Below are positions 54,686-64,000 of a stretch of DNA of 64,000 nt, piece after piece; the first letter of the stretch is position 1, and each line of letters starts with the position of its first letter. The DNA lies in the NCBI RefSeq assembly GCF_000143415.4, contig NW_003314318.1, positions 1,229,394-1,293,393 on the forward strand, read 5' to 3'. A program made the position numbers and the translations under genes. A model generated the notes under the pieces. That model worked only from the letters and a program-made list of their open reading frames with translations. It was not told the DNA's origin and searched no databases. Source of the stretch: Selaginella moellendorffii. Its lineage: Eukaryota; Streptophyta; Lycopodiopsida; Selaginellales; Selaginellaceae.

Positions 54686-55650
54686 CCAAACCCTAGCTCT
54701 TATCCATGGTTTTGGATTTTGGATCCAAGTCTTCCACTCACTTAGGGTACAAGAGCATGGTCTACAGTTTTAGATGAGGAGTTCTATCACATCCTTGATT
54801 GCTCACATCGAAGACCTCGTTAACCAATTGTTTGTATCCCGGATCTTTTACTGCTTGACAATCCAGTTCTTCTCAGCCATCTCCTTGGAAATTTGGCAAT
54901 ATTGTGATATTGTATGAATCAATTGCCATAGCTGGATATCAATGATGGGGGAATGGTGCACAGCAGGAGGGACATTATTAGAAGCTTATTGATCATGGTG
55001 AAGGATACAACAATGCTCCTCCACCAAGCTTGTATAAGTAGGAAGCAAAATCAATGCCTCAACCAAGATGACAATGTGACTTTTGCGAGTGTTTCGGGTA
55101 TGAGGAGGACCAATGCTAGTTCAAGAGAGACTACTTAGCATGTTTTGGATAGTCTTAGATATCAGCTCCAACTCCACAATAACAAGCTTTCTAGCAAAGG
55201 CCATTGCCAAATAATAGTTAGTGATGTCAATTTCATTGGCTTCTCCTTCAATCCCAAGAACTTCTTGGATAGACACATTAGTTACAATGATGAGGGCAAT
55301 AAGTTTGTCGAGGGACAATGGCCATGGCTTGGAGAGCTCTCCTGTGAGAACCCCGGCTTTTGGATGTTGGAGAAGGCTGGCTGGACTGCAAGAATAGGGC
55401 TAGGATCACATAGTTAGGGTTAGTTCTATCCAATTGAGGCTACCACAATCGTCAATTGTCAAGGAGTTGGCATGGGAAAAATCCCCAACAAGTTTCAAGA
55501 TATTGTGGAGTTTGTAGAAGTGGATCATGGCTCTCAACCTCTCTTGGATAGTTAGGTGGATGCAATGACTTCCTTAGATGCTTCCTTTGTTGTGACACAT
55601 TGGCAAGCTTGTGAAAAGGAAATGCTTGATCACTCAGTCTCAATGTAAAC
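54686..55650 (+). mobile_element. Decayed retroelement interior
   Basis: 54686-54890 continues the sequence interrupted by the solo LTR and is nearly identical to 63066-63280 (reading DEEFYHILDCSHRRPR...PIVCIPDLL with stops). The remainder, to about 55650, has broken open stretches without a clear motif. By position it belongs to the same element as the gag-like region at 63066-63880. Confidence 0.5.
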
Positions 55651-55819
55651 TAAGGTGGTATACATGGCCAGATGGAGGTTGCTAGACATGTAGGACATGC
55701 ATACTAGTATATTTTATAGTATATATAGAGTATATAGAGTATATTCTAGGGTTTGTGATAGTTGAAGCATAATGGAGTTAGAGCACTTGGAGAGAGTTTA
55801 TAAAGAACCTATACATTTT

Positions 55820-56152
55820 GAGATTAGTCCTTTAATATCACTAAATGATAGCTTACCATATTTGTTAAACACCCTTACTATCATGTCCCATATATGTTAG
55901 TCTTGTTCAGTCCTATTGGCTATTTATGGAAAGTGTCTAAATCTACTGATAAGGCATATCTATAGAATGTAGAAATTGTCCTAAACACAATGGTGTTGGT
56001 TTTACATCTAGATTCAGAATCTAGCATCATTCTATATTTAGTAAATTTTTGTGATTGTCTCAAAGACTAACTCTTGGGATTGGTGAAAACCCAAAGTGTG
56101 CATTCCCCAAGGGGGTGGGGGGGGGTACAAGTGTTTTAAGGGGTTCAAATGT
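55820..56152 (+). mobile_element. Internal part of an LTR copy, running into the gap
   Basis: The words CACTAAATGATAGCTTACC, AAACACCCTTACTATCATG, GGAAAGTGTCTAAAT and GGTGAAAACCCAAAGTGTG correspond in order to 53840-54110 of the solo LTR. It continues through a G-rich run (56111-56126) and ends at the run of N. Confidence 0.75.
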
Positions 56153-57061
56153 NNNNNNNNNNNNNNNNNNNNNNNNNNNNNNNNNNNNNNNNNNNNNNNN
56201 NNNNNNNNNNNNNNNNNNNNNNNNNNNNNNNNNNNNNNNNNNNNNNNNNNNNNNNNNNNNNNNNNNNNNNNNNNNNNNNNNNNNNNNNNNNNNNNNNNNN
56301 NNNNNNNNNNNNNNNNNNNNNNNNNNNNNNNNNNNNNNNNNNNNNNNNNNNNNNNNNNNNNNNNNNNNNNNNNNNNNNNNNNNNNNNNNNNNNNNNNNNN
56401 NNNNNNNNNNNNNNNNNNNNNNNNNNNNNNNNNNNNNNNNNNNNNNNNNNNNNNNNNNNNNNNNNNNNNNNNNNNNNNNNNNNNNNNNNNNNNNNNNNNN
56501 NNNNNNNNNNNNNNNNNNNNNNNNNNNNNNNNNNNNNNNNNNNNNNNNNNNNNNNNNNNNNNNNNNNNNNNNNNNNNNNNNNNNNNNNNNNNNNNNNNNN
56601 NNNNNNNNNNNNNNNNNNNNNNNNNNNNNNNNNNNNNNNNNNNNNNNNNNNNNNNNNNNNNNNNNNNNNNNNNNNNNNNNNNNNNNNNNNNNNNNNNNNN
56701 NNNNNNNNNNNNNNNNNNNNNNNNNNNNNNNNNNNNNNNNNNNNNNNNNNNNNNNNNNNNNNNNNNNNNNNNNNNNNNNNNNNNNNNNNNNNNNNNNNNN
56801 NNNNNNNNNNNNNNNNNNNNNNNNNNNNNNNNNNNNNNNNNNNNNNNNNNNNNNNNNNNNNNNNNNNNNNNNNNNNNNNNNNNNNNNNNNNNNNNNNNNN
56901 NNNNNNNNNNNNNNNNNNNNNNNNNNNNNNNNNNNNNNNNNNNNNNNNNNNNNNNNNNNNNNNNNNNNNNNNNNNNNNNNNNNNNNNNNNNNNNNNNNNN
57001 NNNNNNNNNNNNNNNNNNNNNNNNNNNNNNNNNNNNNNNNNNNNNNNNNNNNNNNNNNNNN
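56153..57061. other. Assembly gap of 909 N
   Basis: A run of N begins right after the G-rich LTR tract. An open frame drawn through it has no meaning. Confidence 0.99.
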
Positions 57062-57644
57062 CTTGGTTTTAGCAATTCACTGCACAAGTAATAAAGCATT
57101 AGCCAACCATCCACACTAGCCATTCCCCAACTCTCTCCCAATCCTCCTCCATGGGTTAGATTGGACTTAAGGTTTCACTACACTCCCCACATGCACAAAC
57201 AGCTAAGCACACCAAGCCTCTAGATTCTTAACATCTCTTGGTATAACAAGACTTGATCATGGGACCTTTAAATCCCAAGCCTTCAATGCAACATTTGCTT
57301 TGGGACACTAGGGGGAAACATTGTGGCCTAATGATTAGGTATGGGTATCTCTACTCCCCCACTTCCATCCTAAAGGGAAGACCTAAGCCCTTAGGAGGGG
57401 GTGAGGACTAATGAGCCACAAGGTACTCAAGTGGGGCACCACTCCACATGAGCCAAAAGCACTGTAGTTAATTTCTTTTTTGGGAGTGGAAGTTACTCTT
57501 AAGCACTTCTTTGGGTGGCCCCTCTGGCACCACCTAATCCGTGCTTACTCCCACCCAAGGCCCCTAAACCCCAGTCTCAACCTCAAGTCAGTTTGGAAGC
57601 ACCATAGGAGAATTCTTTCAAGACTGGTTCCTGAACCTCACTAT
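57062..57644. other. Repeat-like DNA after the gap, no gene
   Basis: No recognisable coding region is present. Words such as CATTGTGGCCTAATGATTAGG resemble interspersed repeat sequence. Confidence 0.35.
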
Positions 57645-57850
57645 CCCTACTCTGTCTTGAACTCGATTTTGGACTCGGTCTCAGACCCAATCTCGAATCT
57701 TGGACTTGGTTTTGATCCCAGTCTCGAACTCAGTCTCGAACTCAGTCTTGGAGTCGATCTTAGACTCGATCTTAGACTCGGTCTCAAACTTGGTCCCAAA
57801 CTCAGTCTTAGAGTTGGTCTCGGACTCAATCTCAAATTCAGTTTCATCCA
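57645..57850. repeat. Second GGTCTC/GGACTC-type satellite array
   Basis: About 200 bases of 6-base-derived units (ACTCGGTCTCAGAC, CTCGAACTCAGTCTC and similar), the same family as the array at 39940-40440 but more diverged. Both arrays are found near a G- or C-run of the LTR family (39888 and 56111, the latter across the gap). Confidence 0.85.
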
Positions 57851-58259
57851 ATGAACTCTTTATCATTTTGGTCATGTTTTCAGGGATCCTTTAGCCTATG
57901 ACACCTCAAGGAGTTGGTTCCTTACAACTGCTTTGTCCAATTTACATTTGACCATGCTCAAAGTTGAAGGAGCATAGAGCTGCATCTAGCCATGGCTAGC
58001 TAAGGATCACCAATAGCACTTGTGAGGATGCTCCCAAAGCAACATAGTCCACAATCAGAAAGTCAACAGTAGACTTGTAGCCATGAACCAAAATAAGTAC
58101 ATCACGACAAATCCCCTTTGGAGTTCAACTAAGGTCTTCAACACAACCATTGAGTTCTCCTTGATCTCAAGACCTGCTTGCTGAGCCACTATCAAGGGGA
58201 GGATATTGGTGGCTGAGCCTCCACATCAATGCCCACAATCATCACCACAACAATGAATG

Positions 58260-59345
58260 CACCTAGATCAAGAGCAACTCTGGCATTGATGATCAAAATG
58301 GGCTAGAGAGGAAGTTGCACCACCAAGAGCACATATTAAAGTCTTAATTTGCTCCCAAAATCCTGGGAATTGGTGATAAAGCGCATTGATGGTTATTGTA
58401 ACTGGTGTTGCCAAGATCTGATCAATGAGAGTGCATGGGCAGCCACTTGTCATCATAGAGGCCCCTCCTAGTGGCATACTGGTCAAGTTTAGAGTAGATG
58501 CTGGATCTCGAGATATAAGCAAGGATGCGTGTGATATTACAAATGCCTTTGGGAAAGGCAATTTGCAAGATGGAGCCAAAGGAGGTGGTGGAGTTGCTGC
58601 TAAGGTAGAGTTTAGCTTCTACACAACTGTTTCATGCTTCTTCTGAGCTCATGTCACAGTTGCTAGAGCAAGCTACTACTCAGCAATAAGTATGATGTTC
58701 ATAAGGCATTTGCTGCAATCAACAAGCCGGGCTACCTTGAGCACTCTCTAGTCAAGTAGTTGCTGGTATCCTATTGATGATGATGCCAATAAGTTGTTAT
58801 CCATAAAGGGCTGCTGTTGCACATGTTGAGGGCACTGGGGTCAAAGTTTTGGATGGAGTTTCCAACATCTCGCAGTGTTGTGTGTATCATCTTTGCATTC
58901 TTCACACCACCAACAATAGTGTCGAGTCTAAGTCTACATCCAAAGTGCTTGCAACTCCTCTACAAGCTTCTTTTGCTGCTAGGTCTGCTGCTGCATAAGT
59001 GTCTGGTACTCCTTGAGCTCGTTGAGTGCTGACTCAATTGCTATAGGCATCTTGTTCTCGACAACATGTGCTGGCTGGGCAACGGCACACACTTGGGCCT
59101 AGAAGCCTAGCTGGGAGGGGACATCATGGTGCATGAAAGAGCATACCTCAAACATATGGTCAAATGCTGTTTCATAAGTTTTATATTGCCATTTAAGGAC
59201 TTTGCATTACACTCCAACCTTGAGTCCTTGGACAAATGCCGACACCATGGGCTTCTCATTTGCTATGAGCCTTTATAGCAAGCATGCATGCCAATGCTTC
59301 TTGAATCGAATAGTGTAGTTTCTGACACTTTCTTGTGGCATTTGT
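58260..59345 (-). pseudogene. Retrotransposon gag-like region, broken
   Basis: Minus-strand reading from 59345 gives MPQESVRNYTIRFKKHWHACLL, then after a stop LIANEKPMVSAFVQGLKVGV and TAFDHMFEVCSFMHHD. This is the pattern of a Ty3/gypsy gag capsid domain (ESVxxYxxRFKxH.., FxxGL). Further downstream to 58260 there is an open stretch without recognisable motif. Several stops are present. No protease or polymerase can be recognised on this strand. Confidence 0.45.
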
Positions 59346-60924
59346 CAGAATGAAAATAGCTCTATATAGAGTTGGTTGTCAGTTTTCTCCACTCTAAACA
59401 GCTTGAGGAACTTGTCAATCATCACAAAAAACAAGGAAGATGCCAATTTAATGCTCTTGCCTTCAAGGATCTTAGGAACAGTTCTTTGAGACAAGGGATC
59501 TTCTGTGATCTAATTGTACCCCAAGTAAGCTTGAAATTAGTCGACATGATTGCAAGCCGAAACACATAATCTAAGATAGAACTCTGGGAGGTCCATTGCC
59601 CTATGAAGAAAGTGGATAACTACCACCATCGGTGCAATGTTTTGGTCACTCTCCTCTCTAGAATCTACTATGGATGATGAAGACTTGCTTGTTGACAATG
59701 CTATCTAGTAGTCAAGCTCACGTCTAAACCTTGAGAACCTTCCTCTGAATCATGTGTAAGGGGAGCTTGTGCAACAACAACACTTAAACAACATGTACAG
59801 GTGGGCATCAAACTCTTGAGATGCACTATATGCCAGAAAATTCCTCCCACTTATGCAATGAAATAAGGCTTAAAACAAAAACTTAAAACAAAAACCCTTA
59901 AATTGCTCATAAAAAGTTCCAAAAATCATAAAACAAAACTCATTGGAAAGCTAGAAACAAGCATAAGAATCTCATAGAAAAGATAAACCTAAAAATCTCA
60001 TTCAAATATGCTTTAAACCCTCATAAAAACTGGCAAACACATACCCAAATGAAAAACATGAAGATCCCATGGCTACCAGATCCTAAAATCCTATTTTTGG
60101 GCTTGTTAAAAAGCTATATCTAGGATCTATTTAGCTATGTAAAGAAAGATCAACTTACACTACTCAGATTTGTGTGAGAACGCCCCAAACTTCTCTCGTG
60201 CTCTAAATAAAAGAGCATAAGAGAAAAATGTTATAAACTGCTAGATCCCAAAGCAAAACTCACATGCAAGGACTCTAGAGAAAGCCTGTGAGTAAATCTA
60301 TCCGACAAGCCAAAAAAAGATGGAAGATCCATTAAGCATTGAGCTTCTAAAGTGACTACTATGTGCACTATGAAGAAAACTTAATTGCATATTGTGCTCT
60401 GAGCACATAATTGAGAAATTCTTGATGCTAGAATGAAGCTCTTAGCAACATTTACAAACCCATCAACTCAATTTCCCAAATAAATCAACAATCAAAATGT
60501 GAAGAGGAGAAAACGACTATTCTTGGCCTAAAAAGAAAGAGAACTCAAGAAATCTTTAAAATTTAAAAATGGTGCTTAGAATTTTTGCATTTGGGTACAC
60601 ACATCTTTGCTTTTAAAATCTCTTTAGTACTGGTGCCATTACCACAACACAAATCTCTCATGAATTTGCCCTAAAACCCAAGAAAAACCAAAGAACAAAG
60701 GGGAGGATTGGTTAGAAAGCAATCCTCCCCAGTGGAGTTGCCAAAAGTTGAGAGGGGAGACTTTCAAGCTTTTGTATAAACTCCCTTAATCTAGAGAATG
60801 GGGGAGAAGGGGGTATAACCCCCTCTTGGAATATCCTTCATGCCCCTAGAATATTTTGATAGTGGAATATTCTAGGGAATCTCACTCAAAAACTATGCAT
60901 ATTATAACACTTGCTAGTAAGTTG
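59346..60924. other. AT-rich repeat DNA without recognised genes
   Basis: No intact frame or RNA gene is visible. The segment 59840-60850 has long A-rich stretches with AAAACCC-like words and resembles a transposon untranslated region on the minus strand. Confidence 0.35.
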
Positions 60925-61195
60925 AAAAAGTTGGATAAAGCTAAGCGAAAATGGCCTACTCACGAGAAGAAATTATTTGTGGTGGCCAAGGTGCTCAAGG
61001 AGTGGTAACACTACCTTATGAGGCATTTCAAAGTTTACACGGATAATGTCTTAATGAAACACTTCTAGTCACAACTCGACTTAAAAGGAAAACAAAGTTG
61101 GTAGGCCAATGCTTTGGCTAAGTTCAATTGTGAGATTTTGTATAAACCTAGGAAGAGCAACATCGTGGCAGATGTTCTAAGTTGAAAGGCAAGCT
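60925..61195 (+). pseudogene. Ty3/gypsy RNase H domain fragment
   Basis: The translation KLDKAKRKWPTHEKKLFVVAKVLKEW, HFKVYTDNVLMKHF and CEILYKPRKSNIVADVLS follows the C-terminal reverse transcriptase/RNase H region of Ty3/gypsy elements, where 'THEKELxAVxxAL..WRxYL' and 'xYxPGKxNxVADALSRK' are landmarks. Stops replace tryptophans and others. Its first half is nearly identical to 62895-63045. Confidence 0.75.
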
Positions 61196-61251
61196 TAAAG
61201 TTAACAATGTCTAGCATAACAACAACCTATTGAGATAATGTGTGGACAGCA

Positions 61252-61263
61252 TCTCTGATACCA
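61252..61263 (-). other. Retrotransposon primer-binding site (tRNA-iMet type)
   Basis: On the minus strand TGGTATCAGAGA lies two bases after the LTR end (CGCTACA at 61266). This is the usual primer-binding site complementary to the 3' end of initiator tRNA-Met (TGGTATCAGAGC), with one mismatch. So the LTR piece at 61266-61455 is the 3' end of a 5' LTR belonging to an element on the minus strand. Confidence 0.82.
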
Positions 61264-61265
61264 AA

Positions 61266-61455
61266 TGTAGCGCACGTGGTTTTGACTCTTTATCCTATGG
61301 TGATTTACCATAGGATAACACCACGAAGCGGAACCTAAACCCTCTTTGTGCCACGTGACAGATGCCACGTGTCACATGCCACGTGTCCAAAGGAACCCGA
61401 GGTTCAGGGCCTTGGGCCACTGAACGAAAGAACGGTGCCAAACTCCCAAGCATGG
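61266..61455 (-). mobile_element. Truncated 5' LTR (last ~190 bp) of the same family
   Basis: Beginning TGTAGCGCACGTGG on the plus strand (the reverse complement of the LTR 3' end), it follows the solo LTR backwards from 54680 to about 54490, including the CCATAGGATAA block and three CACGTG words (61352, 61366, 61380). It is then cut off at about 61455, where plus-strand polyprotein sequence begins. It is the least decayed copy besides the solo LTR. Confidence 0.85.
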
Positions 61456-61479
61456 ATATAAGAACGATGGTCTAGCACA

Positions 61480-61975
61480 AGAAGTGTTGCTAAGGCACCT
61501 AGAGGTGTAGGATGCTCACCAAAGAGGTGAGTTGCTGACTGAAGAGAAAACAGATTATGCGGAACGCAATGGACTTATCTATTATAAACAAACGAGGGTG
61601 TATGTTCCATAAGGGGAACTAAGGAAGGTAACTTTAGAAGAGTGTTATGATGGACCTCTTGCAGAACACGGCAAAGTGCCCAAGATGATGGGCTTACTCA
61701 AAAGGAAGTATCACTAGCCAGTCATGGTTAAGGACATTTAAGATTATGTAAAGACATATCCAACATGTCAGCAAGTCAAAGCTGTGACTAAGGCTAGTGG
61801 GGGCTTGTTACAAAACATCCCGATTCCAAATCATTTGTGGAAATGTCTTACGATAGACTTTATCATAGAATTCCCTCCAAGTGAGAGGTTTGATGCGATA
61901 TTCGTGGTGGTGGACCAATTTTCAAAGATGGCACATTGCATACCCACCACAATGAAAGTGCAGAAAGTGTAGCAA
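61480..61975 (+). pseudogene. Ty3/gypsy integrase fragment
   Basis: The plus strand reads LLTEEKTDYAERNGLIYYKQTRVYVP, EECYDGPLAEHGKVPKMMGLLKRKY (decayed HHCC zinc region), YVKTYPTCQQVKA, then the core domain NIPIPNHLWKCLTIDFIIEFPPSERFDAIFVVVDQFSKMAHCIPT with the first catalytic Asp (TIDFI) and a part of the second region (VVVDQFSKMAHF-type). Stops interrupt it and the third acidic residue is absent. It is a dead fragment, in the opposite orientation to the adjoining LTR piece. Confidence 0.82.
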
Positions 61976-62270
61976 AAATTGTTTTTTGAACAAGTGGTTT
62001 AGGTGTGAGGAAGTGTGGTCTACCTTGGTTGAAACTTCACAATGCCTAGCCTTCAATTCCTCCAGATACTTCTCCTATGACAAGAAAGAGATGTAAATAT
62101 TTAGAAAGAAAAGGATGTAAAAGATGTACAAGCGATGCTCTTCTTCCATTTATTGCTTGCGCTCTCTTTGCAGGGACTCTTCTTAACATCTTTGCCTTGC
62201 TCGAATATGTCCCTCAACTGCACGATCTTGATTTTTCTAGTGGTGCTGTTGTTTTCAAAAATTTATTATC

Positions 62271-62292
62271 CACACACACACACACACACACA
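62271..62292. repeat. (CA)11 microsatellite
   Basis: Eleven uninterrupted CA units between the integrase and reverse transcriptase fragments. Confidence 0.9.
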
Positions 62293-62584
62293 TACAGAAC
62301 ACCTTCCCACTACCAATGCTCTCTCCTCGTGCATTGCCCTAAAAGGCATTTGAATTTTTTTATAATCAACTCTCCATTATTTAATCTCAACCATTAGATT
62401 TTGGCATATGCCCAGAATAAGTGTCCCTAGTATATGCTATTATTATATCAGCTCTTTCGTTTAAATATATGAGTATTAGCAAAGACTCTAGCTTTTCTGG
62501 GAGATATAACATACACAAGATAAATGGATCTTCTTTTCTAATTTTACTGTATACAAGTTTAAATTTATCAGATGCATTATATTG

Positions 62585-63045
62585 TTGACAAAGTGGCAAA
62601 TCTATCGAATGTACACAAGTTGAGGGCATTCTTGGGGCTATACAACTATTATCGAAAGTTTATTAAACACTATTCGAGAGTAACTCTACCTTTAACAGAC
62701 CAAACGGGAAAAGGAAAAATGGTATAAACAGTGGAATTCTAGATGGCATTTGTCCACCTCAAAGGGAAGTTGAGGAAGACTCCTATATTGGCATTACCAA
62801 ACTTTGGTAAGGACTTCAAGGTAGAAATGGACGCTTCAGACTTTGCATTGGGCGCAATTTTGAAGCAAGACAACTATCCAGTAGCATTCTTCTTGAAGAA
62901 GTTGGATAAAGCTTAGCGAAAGTGGTCTACTCATGAGAAGGAATTATTTGTGGTGGTCAAGGTGCTCAAGGAGTGGTGACACTACCTTGGGAGGCACTTC
63001 AAAGTTTACACGGATAATGTCTCAACGAAACACTTCTAGTCACAA
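62585..63045 (+). pseudogene. Ty3/gypsy reverse transcriptase C-terminus and RNase H fragment
   Basis: The plus strand gives VHKLRAFLGLYNYYRKFIKHYSRVTLPLTDQT, then AFVHLKGKLRKTPILALPNFGKDFKVEMDASDFALGAILKQ and KKLDKA.RKWSTHEKELFVVVKVLKEW, HFKVYTDNVSTKHF. These are the thumb region and RNase H start (with the MDASDFALGAIL catalytic Asp) of Ty3/gypsy polymerases. Amber-type changes of TGG codons to TAG or TGA are frequent. Nearly identical to 60925-61065 in the overlapping part, so the fragment exists twice. Confidence 0.85.
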
Positions 63046-63065
63046 CTTGACTTATATGTAGTATA

Positions 63066-63880
63066 CCTAGCTCTTATCCATGGTTTTGGATTTTGGATCT
63101 AAGTCTTCCACTTGCTCAGGGTACTAGAGCACGGTCTACAGTTTTAGATGATGAGTTCTATCACATCCTTGATTGCTCATATCGAAGACCTCGTCGACCA
63201 ATTGTTCGTATCCCAGATCTTTTACCGCTTGACAATCCAGTTCTAGAGCATGTGATTCTTGAGGAGTTAGGACCAGATCAAATGTAGCAAATGCTTCCCC
63301 AGCTTGCTATGGCAATTGATCTATACAATATCACAATATTGCCAAAGTTCCAAGGAGATGGCCGAGAAGATGCCTGAGTCTATATCAACTAGACAAAGAG
63401 GATCCTCTAAATGCTTAATGTCATAGATCCTTTACTTCATGCACAGTATCTCCTCATCACAATGTAAAGATTGAATGCTCTACATTGGATGGATTCGCTT
63501 TAGATAGTGGAACAATGGAGTTTTATAGTTTTGGAGACTTGATTTTTAGAGTGTTTTAAGATGATTTTCACATAGGACTATGTGATAGCAGAGTTAAAGG
63601 TTTATAAGATGCAACCTAGAGAGTCCATCCATGAGTACAACAGTCACTTCAAAGAGTATCTCCACAAGTGAGAGCAATCAAGTGTTGATTGCACTAGTGC
63701 ATGAGTCATCAAGGCTTATGTTAACTCTCTTAATCTGGCACTTGGGAAAAGGGTTCAAGGGAAGGGTCTAGCTACTATAAAGCATGCTATAGAGCAAGTG
63801 GTGCAAGCTGAGCACAAAAGGTTGCTAGAGTAAGGAGCAATGGCATACAAGGAGAGTTGCCACATTGCACAATTGTGACC
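63066..63880 (+). pseudogene. Ty3/gypsy gag-like region, broken
   Basis: It begins with the block shared with 54686-54890 (DDEFYHILDCSYRRPRRPIVRIPDLLPLDNPVLEH), then has QLAMAIDLYNITILPKFQGDGREDA and MQPRESIHEYNSHFKEYLHK followed by AYVNSLNLALGKRV. This is the capsid-domain pattern of retrotransposon gag. Several stops occur. It starts abruptly after RNase H sequence, so the order is rearranged. Confidence 0.6.
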
Positions 63881-64000
63881 ATTGTTACCACCACTTGGAG
63901 ATCAAAAGTCTACTTTCACTCAATAAACTAGATAAAAAATGGATGAGACAAATATGGTTTATAAATAATTGAAGCCATACCTTGAACAATTTCCACAAAC

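Noticed and set aside
56038-57141. Long open frames across 56.0-57.1 kb
   Set aside because: They are made almost entirely of N bases in an assembly gap.
57647-57894. Three overlapping open frames in the second satellite array
   Set aside because: All come from the same GGTCTC/GGACTC repeat read in different frames.

Overview
The window looks like nuclear DNA of a land plant with a compact genome, most likely a lycophyte such as Selaginella moellendorffii. The reasons are spliced plant genes with introns of about 47-60 bases, plant-only families (chloroplast triose-phosphate translocator, plastid IspD, phragmoplastin-type dynamin, STIG1, SBP-box factor, plant PARP3), and a sharp change between gene-dense DNA and AT-rich decayed repeats. 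The species is inferred, not proved. Two assembly gaps (runs of N) are present.

Layout. 1-4.8 kb: a mosaic of broken partial gene copies with introns retained. They match a dynamin, PARP3, an aldehyde dehydrogenase, RPB3, a STIG1, ARV1 and IspD. Six of the seven intact sources lie further along this window on the minus strand, and almost all copies are inverted to the plus strand. 5.4-23.4 kb: a dense gene island with TPT, a GT17 glycosyltransferase, tRNA-Trp, PARP3, DRP1-type dynamin, BUD23, a small membrane protein, IspD, ARV1, STIG1, a heptahelical HHP/PAQR protein and a small chromodomain protein. Spacing is extreme: 48 bp between divergent start codons, 26 bp between convergent stops, 29 bp between the ARV1 stop and the IspD start. 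23.4-27.5 kb: AT-rich decayed DNA with an SBP-box fragment and a hAT-like transposase relic. 27.5-33.5 kb: a gene fragment, a chromodomain fragment, RPB3 and a full ten-exon SBP-box gene in a divergent pair. 33.5-47.6 kb: AT-rich repeat DNA with LTR pieces, a GGTCTC-type satellite, a second hAT relic and a 100-N gap. 47.6-49.7 kb: a frameshifted cytokinin-receptor histidine kinase fragment. 51.0-51.9 kb: an intronless, very AT-rich gene for a secreted protein with a bulb-type lectin domain. 52-64 kb: nested Ty3/gypsy-type debris, including one clean solo LTR with a 5-bp target duplication, and a 909-N gap.

How the genes relate. They are mainly unrelated housekeeping functions: plastid carbon export (TPT) and isoprenoid precursor synthesis (IspD), sterol/ER homeostasis (ARV1), ribosome maturation (BUD23), transcription (RPB3, SBP factor), cell-plate membrane work (dynamin) and DNA-damage or seed biology (PARP3). 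The points of most interest are the multi-gene fragment mosaic at the left edge, the AT-rich orphan lectin gene, the very tight ARV1-IspD arrangement, and the LTR family with repeated G-box motifs.

Coordinates given for spliced genes run from start codon to stop codon and include introns.
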